Positions 10,563-16,893 of a DNA stretch of 64,000 bases are shown piece after piece. The stretch is from contig QCCT01000005.1 in the NCBI GenBank assembly GCA_003281165.1, forward strand, positions 17,125 through 81,124, in the 5' to 3' direction. Under the pieces are notes generated by a model. That model did no database searches. It was not told the origin of the DNA and was given only the letters and a program-made list of their open reading frames with translations. Position 1 is the stretch's first letter. Every line of letters starts with the position of its first letter. Made by a program: the position numbers and the translations under genes. Source of the stretch: Prochlorococcus sp. AG-347-M18 (GTDB lineage Bacteria; Cyanobacteriota; Cyanobacteriia; PCC-6307; Cyanobiaceae).

Positions 10563-10688
10563 ATGAAATCAAGAATATTAATTACATCTGACATCTACAG
10601 ACGACTATCTAATAAAGCAAGACAAAGTGGTCTTACAGTAGATGAGCTTGCTGAAGCATTAATTAATAAGCAATTAAATTTGAAGTGA
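10563..10688 (+). CDS. Small RHH/CopG-like protein (41 aa)
   Basis: Not in ORF track; MKSRILITSDIYRRLSNKARQSGLTVDELAEALINKQLNLK; starts 2 nt after the preceding stop. Confidence 0.55.
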   Translation: MKSRILITSDIYRRLSNKARQSGLTVDELAEALINKQLNLK

Positions 10689-10745
10689 TTTATAGCCGGC
10701 AGAGGCAATTCTTATTCAATAGATGAATAAGTTAAGACAAGGTTT

Positions 10746-10810
10746 GGAGAGTAATCATCATGCAGTAACCATACTTACTATTGCCTTTTAACTCTCCTTT
10801 TAAACTGCAT
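10746..10810. other. Interlocked inverted repeats (possible pseudoknot, bidirectional terminator or origin)
   Basis: GGAGAGT(10746)/ACTCTCC(10791) interleaved with ATGCAGT(10760)/ACTGCAT(10804), between convergent genes. Confidence 0.5.
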
Positions 10811-10827
10811 GAACAATACATGAACAA

Positions 10828-10989
10828 CTATTCCATACTCCTTATTTTCTTCCATCTGGAATACATATAACCAAGATAGATTCCTTGCATATAGTTCTTT
10901 GCTCCGTTCTTTAATATCCTCCTTGAGAATTGATCGTTGAACTTCTTACTTGCAAGGATTTCTTTTTGCCAATTTATCTCTTCTTTCAT
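10828..10989 (-). CDS. Small hypothetical protein (53 aa)
   Basis: Not in ORF track; MKEEINWQKEILASKKFNDQFSRRILKNGAKNYMQGIYLGYMYSRWKKIRSME; start overlaps the upstream stop (TAATG). Confidence 0.5.
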   Translation of the reverse strand: MKEEINWQKEILASKKFNDQFSRRILKNGAKNYMQGIYLGYMYSRWKKIRSME

Positions 10990-11423
10990 TATTTTTGTTT
11001 TACTAAAGGATAAACGTCTTTACATTTTGATTTTTCGTTTTCATAATCTTTGATAGCAGTATCCCATTTTGATAAATCTGCTTCTTTCCCAGAAATATAT
11101 AATTCCATTTGTGCCGAATAGGTTGCTGCTTCAATCCGACTATTGAATGAAGAATTACAAAAAAGAATACTTCCAAATTTTTCATAGTCAGTAAAATCCC
11201 GATTTGCTGCATATTCAGCATTTGCCCTTTTCTTATCTAATGCTTTATATTCCAAATCCTCGATACTAGGTTTTGGGCGAAGCAAGAATGCCTTATAGTC
11301 AAAATCCTCAATACTAGGTCGGAGTAAGGATTGGTTCGCTTGTGCATTTAGATATGCAAAAAGTGAAAAACAAATAAGAACAACAGCAAATACTCCAATT
11401 AACCAAGTGTTAGTTTTATCCAT
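10989..11423 (-). CDS. Membrane-anchored hypothetical protein with internal tandem repeat
   Basis: N-terminal TM segment WLIGVFAVVLICFSLFAYL; repeat LLRPSIEDFDYKAF / LLRPKPSIEDLEYKAL. Confidence 0.6.
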   Translation of the reverse strand: MDKTNTWLIGVFAVVLICFSLFAYLNAQANQSLLRPSIEDFDYKAFLLRPKPSIEDLEYKALDKKRANAEYAANRDFTDYEKFGSILFCNSSFNSRIEAATYSAQMELYISGKEADLSKWDTAIKDYENEKSKCKDVYPLVKQK

Positions 11424-11426
11424 TAT

Positions 11427-12014
11427 TCATACTTCCACTTTTTCATTATCAGCAATAATTCTTCTAATAGTTGCAAGTCCTAATCCAGTTTGCTCTCTGA
11501 TTTCTCTATAACTATCTCCATCCTCTCTTAATCTGATTACCAATTTTTCTTTTTTATTACTTGTTTTTGGTCTTCCACCTAAATCTCCACCAGTATTTCT
11601 TCTATGTTCTACAGAAGCATTAACTCTTTCTTGAATTAAATCTCTCTCCACCTCATTTAATCCTGTTAATAAACCAATCAAGATAGGTGCAAACTTACCA
11701 AGTGCTTCAGTATTAACTAAACCATCAAGCGTAACCAAGTTAATACCCTCTGCTTGTAAGTCATTTAATCTGTTAATCACTTCTCTCTGGGTACGCCCTA
11801 ATCTTGAGAGAGTTGAAATTTTTAATGTATCACCCTTCCTTAATGAAGAAAGGCATTTCATAAGTTCTGGTCTTTCCTTTTCTGTCTTTCTTGTGCTTAC
11901 TGTTTCAGAAAATACAAGGTCGCATCCACTCTCTTTTAGTTTCTCTACTTGAGCATCTACTGTCTGACTACCTGTACCAGAACTAACACGAGCATACCCA
12001 ATCACTTTGTTCAT
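11427..12014 (-). CDS. Serine recombinase (resolvase/invertase family)
   Basis: GYARVSSGTGSQTVDAQVEKL; TLSRLGRTQREVINRLNDL; GLNEVERDLIQERV; C-terminal HTH SYREIREQTGLGLATIRRII. Confidence 0.93.
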   Translation of the reverse strand: MNKVIGYARVSSGTGSQTVDAQVEKLKESGCDLVFSETVSTRKTEKERPELMKCLSSLRKGDTLKISTLSRLGRTQREVINRLNDLQAEGINLVTLDGLVNTEALGKFAPILIGLLTGLNEVERDLIQERVNASVEHRRNTGGDLGGRPKTSNKKEKLVIRLREDGDSYREIREQTGLGLATIRRIIADNEKVEV

Positions 12015-12017
12015 TTG

Positions 12018-12044
12018 TTTCAGTTACCAATACTGTTACTGAAA
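12018..12044. promoter_or_regulatory. Inverted repeat upstream of serine recombinase
   Basis: TTTCAGT (12018-12024) and ACTGAAA (12038-12044), 13-nt spacer, just upstream of the ATG. Confidence 0.45.
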
Positions 12045-12153
12045 TTATAGCATAAGAGCAACCGAACACTCTTATTGAAACATTAAATTAAACGAAAATT
12101 GCTAATATTAGTAAACTTCTTGGGTACTAAAATATGTTTCCTATTCTCTAAAG

Positions 12154-12615
12154 TTATTGAAACATGATATCCCAATTGTTTTTTCTTTCTGCCTTAAATT
12201 CCTCGCTTGGTTCAAAGTGTCTTAAGCTTCCCCCTTTTCTTTGTGTTCCATCTTTTTTGGGTTTGGCTAAATAATCTATATGTCTTTGTTTAATTGTGTC
12301 ACTTACTTCTTTGCTACTAAAGATAAAAAAGTTAGGTAATACATCATCTTCTCCAACTTCAACAACAACATACCATAGTTTCTCAAAAGCTTGTTCATTT
12401 TTTAATCCCATTAACCAAGAACTTTTCTTTCCATCAATAGTTCTTGTTTTAACTTGAATATTGACCGTGTTTAAGCTATTTGGTTCAGTTGCAATAACAT
12501 CTATTAATGTTTGTCCGTCATCTGTTTTACCTGCGATATACCCCCTCTGAGCTAACTGAGCTAATACATAAAACTCACCTGCATTTCCTAGGTTCTTATT
12601 CTTATTTGCTTCCAT
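12154..12615 (-). CDS. PD-(D/E)XK nuclease-like protein
   Basis: NLGNAGEFYVLAQLAQRGYIAGKTDDGQTLIDVIATEPN...VNIQVKTRT: E...D...QVK arrangement of the restriction-endonuclease-like fold. Confidence 0.6.
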   Translation of the reverse strand: MEANKNKNLGNAGEFYVLAQLAQRGYIAGKTDDGQTLIDVIATEPNSLNTVNIQVKTRTIDGKKSSWLMGLKNEQAFEKLWYVVVEVGEDDVLPNFFIFSSKEVSDTIKQRHIDYLAKPKKDGTQRKGGSLRHFEPSEEFKAERKNNWDIMFQ

Positions 12616-12659
12616 AAAAAAAGGAGCTAATTGCCCCTTATTTTAGATCGACTGTCAAT
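12616..12659 (-). repeat. Module copy A: ATTGACAGTCGATCTAAAATAAGGGGCAATTAGCTCCTTTTTTT, directly abutting the downstream ATG
   Basis: One of four near-identical copies; stem GGGGC/GCTCC then T7 then ATG of 12154..12615. Confidence 0.9.
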
Positions 12660-12670
12660 TTTTAAAAATA

Positions 12671-12889
12671 TCAACTTTCCGTTGCCATATCAATTACACC
12701 TATCTTTGCACAATAATCAAAAACAGCTATACCTTCTAAACCAGAATATTCTTCTAATTTTTTTACTTTTTCTACATTTAATTGGTCATTTTTTAGAGAG
12801 AGACAAAGTTGTTTCCCTTTGAAATTTTTATAAACAGGTGTTAAAGCAATTAAGACAACTAGGCACAACGAAGCAAATAAGCGTTTCAT
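12671..12889 (-). CDS. Small secreted/lumenal hypothetical protein
   Basis: MKRLFASLCLVVLIALTPVY signal-like N terminus; 72 aa. Confidence 0.6.
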   Translation of the reverse strand: MKRLFASLCLVVLIALTPVYKNFKGKQLCLSLKNDQLNVEKVKKLEEYSGLEGIAVFDYCAKIGVIDMATES

Positions 12890-13036
12890 TTAACCCATCC
12901 ATTCCCAAAATCTAAAATTAAATAGATTTTTCTTTGGCTTGTTTTTCTTTCGTTCTAATTGCTCTTGTTTTTTTTGTTTAACTTTTTCTGGGTCTTTTTT
13001 GTAATTGTCTACAAAATCTTTAAAATCGTCTTTCAT
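12890..13036 (-). CDS. Small highly charged hypothetical protein (48 aa)
   Basis: Not in ORF track; MKDDFKDFVDNYKKDPEKVKQKKQEQLERKKNKPKKNLFNFRFWEWMG; ATGA overlap with upstream stop and stop adjacent to next ATG. Confidence 0.6.
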   Translation of the reverse strand: MKDDFKDFVDNYKKDPEKVKQKKQEQLERKKNKPKKNLFNFRFWEWMG

Positions 13037-13638
13037 AATTTCTCTCTTTTGAAATTGTAGTAGTGCATAGTAGTTCCGTTTTGAGCTAGATCCTGATTAA
13101 CTACGTGCGAAATCATCTCCCATCCATCATCTCCAAGTTTGTTTAAAATCTCAGGTAATGTTGGAACATCTTTAGAAGAGAAATTATCTGACCAACCCCT
13201 AACTCTCTCGCCGTCAATATCTAGAAGATTTATTTCTTGAGTTATACCTCTACCCTTGTAATCAAGTCGTATATGTTTGTAATCCCATCTTTTTATTCCT
13301 CTTTCTTTGAATGTATTTAATAGTGCTTCTCGTTCAGCTTTCGCCTTTTCAATTTGTTCCTGTCGCTCTTCTTTTCTTTTATTTTCTTCTGCCTCTAATT
13401 CCTCTTTAGAAACTTGGACTTTTGGTTGTGCTGCTGCTATCGCTTTTGCAAGTGCTTCTGGATCTTTTAATTGTTCCACTCTTTCCATAGATATTCTGCT
13501 CACAACTTTTCCATTTGAATTTTTTAATTCAAAATTATTCCCTCTTTGTCCAGATCTATTTTCATCTGCTATTTCTCTGCTTGAAATTTCTTTTCTAATA
13601 AGTGCTGCTTCAACAGCAGCGTCAAAATTACTCAACAT
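13033..13638 (-). CDS. Hypothetical protein with coiled coil and C-terminal DUF4177-like domain
   Basis: C-terminus WDYKHIRLDYKG...LNKLGDDGWEMISHVV...YYNFKREKL resembles DUF4177. Confidence 0.6.
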   Translation of the reverse strand: MLSNFDAAVEAALIRKEISSREIADENRSGQRGNNFELKNSNGKVVSRISMERVEQLKDPEALAKAIAAAQPKVQVSKEELEAEENKRKEERQEQIEKAKAEREALLNTFKERGIKRWDYKHIRLDYKGRGITQEINLLDIDGERVRGWSDNFSSKDVPTLPEILNKLGDDGWEMISHVVNQDLAQNGTTMHYYNFKREKL

Positions 13639-13759
13639 TTTTTGTCTTTAAAGTTAATTAATTTTTAGCATTAAAAAATTTAGAATAAATGTTTTATTAA
13701 ATTCTTTATCAGTCATTTAAATGTCTCTAGTCCATTGATTTTGCATATAGTTTCATAAG

Positions 13760-13855
13760 TCATCTTATAAAGTAAATAATTCCACCAACAAAAGTGCTTC
13801 CTACAAGTAGCAAGACCATAAGAAGTGCAATTAATTTTGGTAAGCTACCAATCAT
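13760..13855 (-). CDS. Tiny single-TM protein (31 aa)
   Basis: Not in ORF track; MIGSLPKLIALLMVLLLVGSTFVGGIIYFIR; ATGA overlap with the preceding tiny ORF. Confidence 0.5.
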   Translation of the reverse strand: MIGSLPKLIALLMVLLLVGSTFVGGIIYFIR

Positions 13856-13938
13856 TTTTTTCTATTTTTTATATTGAAAAATAAGTTTGTGTAATTCGCA
13901 ATCACTAATAACAGCAAAAGAAATGTATTAATGGACAT
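13852..13938 (-). CDS. Tiny hydrophobic protein (28 aa)
   Basis: Not in ORF track; MSINTFLLLLLVIANYTNLFFNIKNRKK; starts 1 nt after the T7 tract of module copy B. Confidence 0.5.
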   Translation of the reverse strand: MSINTFLLLLLVIANYTNLFFNIKNRKK

Positions 13939-13939
13939 T

Positions 13940-13985
13940 AAAAAAAGAGGGTAGTTATACCCCCTAATGTAGATCGACTGTCAAT
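13940..13985 (-). repeat. Module copy B: ATTGACAGTCGATCTACATTAGGGGGTATAACTACCCTCTTTTTTT
   Basis: Same 16-nt head and T7 tail as the other copies; different stem sequence but retained pairing. Confidence 0.88.
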
Positions 13986-13999
13986 AAATTTCCTTTTGC

Positions 14000-14128
14000 T
14001 CAATAGTGTGGTGGTTCTGATTCTTCTGGAGGGAAATAGGTATCCTCATCATTATCTTTTTTCTTCTTTCTGAAATATTCTTCGGATGGATCTAATCCAT
14101 CATTATCGTAATTGCGTTCCTTCTCCAT
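14000..14128 (-). CDS. Small acidic hypothetical protein (42 aa)
   Basis: Not in ORF track; MEKERNYDNDGLDPSEEYFRKKKKDNDEDTYFPPEESEPPHY. Confidence 0.45.
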   Translation of the reverse strand: MEKERNYDNDGLDPSEEYFRKKKKDNDEDTYFPPEESEPPHY

Positions 14129-14165
14129 TTATTTAATGCAGCAATGCAAGTAGTAAGTGTTTCAT

Positions 14166-14546
14166 TTAATTCCACCCATAACAAAACTTTCTTCTTGTAT
14201 TAAGGTCGCTTCCACGACAAGTGTCTAGAGCCATTTTTCTATAATCTTCCCTTTCTTTTCTTGTAAGTTTTCTATAGCTACATTTTGTACCTGCTGTACT
14301 TGGGAAATAAGAATATTGTTTATTAGTTTGCTCTGGATATAAATATACCTCTGGAAATTTATATTTATCATCTCCATAATCTGCAAACTTCATAACCCTG
14401 CCTGCTTTGAATGAAATTAAATGTTTTGGCTCATTATCTAAACAGCGAACTTCTATTCCTTTATTAAAAAAAGGATAAATATATATCCCTGCATTAGCTG
14501 TAGGAATTAAACCTAATAAAAAAGATGCAAGTATTAAACGTTTCAT
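14166..14546 (-). CDS. Secreted/lumenal hypothetical protein, Cys-containing
   Basis: MKRLILASFLLGLIPTANA signal peptide. Confidence 0.65.
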   Translation of the reverse strand: MKRLILASFLLGLIPTANAGIYIYPFFNKGIEVRCLDNEPKHLISFKAGRVMKFADYGDDKYKFPEVYLYPEQTNKQYSYFPSTAGTKCSYRKLTRKEREDYRKMALDTCRGSDLNTRRKFCYGWN

Positions 14547-14821
14547 TCCTTTTTTGCTACCTCAGCCAAAACAGTCCACGCTATATAAGAAAATATTATG
14601 CTTCCGACTAATTGAGTATCGCTTAACTCATTGCTATATCTAATGAAATGTTTCTCGCATTGATAACCACTTTTCAATCCTTCTTTTTTTAAATATTCAG
14701 TATCACTGCATGCTTCATAAATTAGATTTTCTCTTTGATCGCTCAGAAGCATTACAAAAAAGATTCCTGTTAAGGAAGCTAAAATAATTCTCTGCCACCA
14801 CTTTCTATAGTATTTATCCAA
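14543..14821 (-). CDS. Small membrane hypothetical protein
   Basis: Hydrophobic segments; ATGA overlap with 14166..14546. Confidence 0.6.
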   Translation of the reverse strand: MDKYYRKWWQRIILASLTGIFFVMLLSDQRENLIYEACSDTEYLKKEGLKSGYQCEKHFIRYSNELSDTQLVGSIIFSYIAWTVLAEVAKKE

Positions 14822-14852
14822 GTATTGATTTTTTAAATAACCTTATTTAATA

Positions 14853-15227
14853 CTAATCTTTAATTCTTTGCCACCCGTCTTTACTACATTTTCCATATCC
14901 ATAATCTATGGAAGAGTATCGAAGTGGTGAAGGTTTAGGGTTGGCTTTATTTACCGATTGTATATGCTCTTCTGAACAGTAATAACTATTAGCAACTTTG
15001 ATAACGTCTTTACTAATTATTGCTGCTTTAATATTTGTTTTCATAAAACAACCTCTTGCTTCTATGTCGCACTTAGGTTCAGGAGCATTAGTGAAATAAT
15101 AAAAAGTTTTATTAGCATCAATTATTCCTGAAATAGAAAATGGAGGTCTTTCTCTTGTATAGATCGTATATTTCTCTGCTAGTACAGGACTAGAAAATAA
15201 TAAAAGTGCAAGTAGTAAGCGTTTCAT
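14853..15227 (-). CDS. Secreted/lumenal hypothetical protein
   Basis: MKRLLLALLLFSSPVLA signal peptide. Confidence 0.65.
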   Translation of the reverse strand: MKRLLLALLLFSSPVLAEKYTIYTRERPPFSISGIIDANKTFYYFTNAPEPKCDIEARGCFMKTNIKAAIISKDVIKVANSYYCSEEHIQSVNKANPKPSPLRYSSIDYGYGKCSKDGWQRIKD

Positions 15228-15559
15228 TTATCTAATTTAGATATATTGTCCCAACTTGGCTTCTTACCTACTTTTTTAATTAATTCCTTCCTTTCCTCAG
15301 GAGTTAAAGGTTTATCATCAATTACCTTTTTAAAATTACTAGAACCTTCTGGATCAATTGCATTTTGCTTCTCACCAATCTGTCTAATATATTTTCTTAG
15401 CTTTTTATCTGGCAAACCAGCAACTGCTATTAAGGCAGCAAAACTAAATAAGAAACCGCCTACAAACCACAAAAATCCGTTATAACCTTTTTCTTCAGCA
15501 ACATTTAAACAATATAAACCAGTTATAAAAAATACAACTAGTGAAATGATAAAAACCAT
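15224..15559 (-). CDS. Membrane hypothetical protein
   Basis: Two TM segments; ATGA overlap with 14853..15227; ATG abuts module copy C. Confidence 0.65.
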   Translation of the reverse strand: MVFIISLVVFFITGLYCLNVAEEKGYNGFLWFVGGFLFSFAALIAVAGLPDKKLRKYIRQIGEKQNAIDPEGSSNFKKVIDDKPLTPEERKELIKKVGKKPSWDNISKLDK

Positions 15560-15603
15560 AAAAAAAGGAGCTAATTGCCCCTAATTTTAGATCGACTGTC
15601 AAT
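15560..15603 (-). repeat. Module copy C: ATTGACAGTCGATCTAAAATTAGGGGCAATTAGCTCCTTTTTTT, abutting ATG
   Basis: Near-identical to copy A; first base overlaps the TAA of the upstream gene. Confidence 0.9.
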
Positions 15604-15881
15604 TAAAAGTAGCTTGATATAACAGTCGAATCATAAATATGACCTGCACTCTCAATTAATGGTTTGACTTCTGGATCTTTAAACATAGCTATTGCTTTAC
15701 CTTCTTCACCCTGCTCAATGACAATTACACTGGTTGGATCATCTTTATTTACACCTTTGTATAAGCATGTCATTCCAGTTTCTTTCATCATTTTTATATT
15801 TTCTTCGCTGTCATAAACAGCAGCCCATTCTTCATAAGGGACACTAATTTTGAATGTAAAAACAGTAGTTTCAAGAGACAT
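15603..15881 (-). CDS. DUF3764-like small cytosolic protein
   Basis: MSLETTVFTFKISVPYEEWAAVYDSEENIKMMKETGMTCLYKGVN...EEGKAIAMFKDPEVKPLIESAGHIYDST. Confidence 0.6.
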   Translation of the reverse strand: MSLETTVFTFKISVPYEEWAAVYDSEENIKMMKETGMTCLYKGVNKDDPTSVIVIEQGEEGKAIAMFKDPEVKPLIESAGHIYDSTVISSYF

Positions 15882-15925
15882 AAAAAAAGGAGCTAATTGC
15901 TCCTCATTTTAGATTGACTGTCAAT
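15882..15925 (-). repeat. Module copy D: ATTGACAGTCAATCTAAAATGAGGAGCAATTAGCTCCTTTTTTT, abutting ATG
   Basis: Head is the perfect dyad TTGAC-A-GTCAA; stem GGAGC/GCTCC (A-U replaces the G-U of copies A and C). Confidence 0.9.
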
Positions 15926-15964
15926 AATATATTTTTGTTGCAGGCATTTTTAACCATGCTATAT

Positions 15965-16155
15965 TTTTATAAAGTTGTCCCCGAGAACTTGTAACTAGGT
16001 TAGAAGCCGGCACCCCAAGCTGCGTTACAAGCTATTTAAAGTCAGCGATGACACAGTGGTAAGAAATTTATTTTCTGAGAGTTCGGGTTAAATGGAAACC
16101 TTTAAGGTAGGCGTGGTGAACTTGGGATTTTAACCACCAAAGTCATGAACTTTGA
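15965..16155 (+). ncRNA. Candidate structured RNA or 5' leader, family not recognised
   Basis: Locally GC-richer non-coding stretch; 8-bp stem CTTGTAAC/GTTACAAG, GGTTAA/TTAACC, GTGGT/ACCAC; TATAAA upstream. Confidence 0.35.
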
Positions 16156-16193
16156 TGAGCAACTGAAATATACAAATTAACTTTAAAAATATT

Positions 16194-16637
16194 ATGAGAA
16201 AGAGTACTTCTTTCCCCTTGTTTACACGAGGTAAGTTGGTTGACGTTGCAAAATATGTTGAACCAACTGTTAGACACAATCGTCCAACACATGGATATGC
16301 AGTTGGTATAGTCGAACGGAATAGTGAACGACATACTGTTCTTATTCCATATGAAGAGTTTCCAAAAGATAAAATTCCTAAATTTTTAAATAAGGAATTT
16401 AACGTGAAACCAACTAATTACGGACTAAGGACATCTTTATCAATTCAAGACGTTGAGGATCTCAAAGAAGCCGATGAGTTGATTGCTGTTAATTTGCAGA
16501 ACTTTGAAAATCGAGTTAATGAGAAATTCGAGGAGCTCAAAGAATGGCTTATTAGAGTTGATCTAGATTTAAACAAATTTAGAGAGGTTTTTAAAATTTG
16601 GAATGGTTACGATAACCACTCCATACCAAAGGACTAA
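16194..16637 (+). CDS. Hypothetical accessory protein
   Basis: 147 aa ORF; no family recognised. Confidence 0.6.
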   Translation: MRKSTSFPLFTRGKLVDVAKYVEPTVRHNRPTHGYAVGIVERNSERHTVLIPYEEFPKDKIPKFLNKEFNVKPTNYGLRTSLSIQDVEDLKEADELIAVNLQNFENRVNEKFEELKEWLIRVDLDLNKFREVFKIWNGYDNHSIPKD

Positions 16638-16642
16638 GATAC

Positions 16643-16840
16643 TTGACTAACGATCTCGAAAAGATAGTGAAAGAACTTTTAAAAACTTCTAAAGCTATTA
16701 AGTCCAAAAAGTGGAACTCTTTTCAAGAGCTTAGAAAACTTCTTATTCAAGAATCCCAGCTCATGATTAAGTTAGTCATGGTCATGGGTTTTGACTTAAG
16801 CATCAGAAATCCATTTTTTGTAAATAGGAACGACTCCTAA
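16643..16840 (+). CDS. Hypothetical small accessory protein
   Basis: 65 aa ORF immediately after 16194..16637; alternative start codon. Confidence 0.45.
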   Translation: MTNDLEKIVKELLKTSKAIKSKKWNSFQELRKLLIQESQLMIKLVMVMGFDLSIRNPFFVNRNDS

Positions 16841-16862
16841 TCGTTCTTAAAGCAAATAAACT

Positions 16863-16893
16863 AGAGCTGTTTTGAAAAAGCAGCTCTTTTTTT
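16863..16893 (+). terminator. Rho-independent terminator-like hairpin
   Basis: GAGCTG-TTTTGAAAAAG-CAGCTC followed by T7, downstream of 16643..16840. Confidence 0.75.

Noticed and set aside
12616-15925. CRISPR array interpretation of the four repeats
   Set aside because: Spacing is irregular (about 0.3-1.6 kb) with genes between copies and no cas genes; not CRISPR.
12616-15925. Reading TTGACA + TAAAAT in the module as a sigma-70 promoter
   Set aside because: Only 7 nt separate the two hexamers (about 17 expected), and copy B lacks the TAAAAT.
15965-16155. tmRNA, group I intron or 6S RNA assignment for the structured region
   Set aside because: I could not align it convincingly to the conserved landmarks of any of these from memory; left as unassigned.
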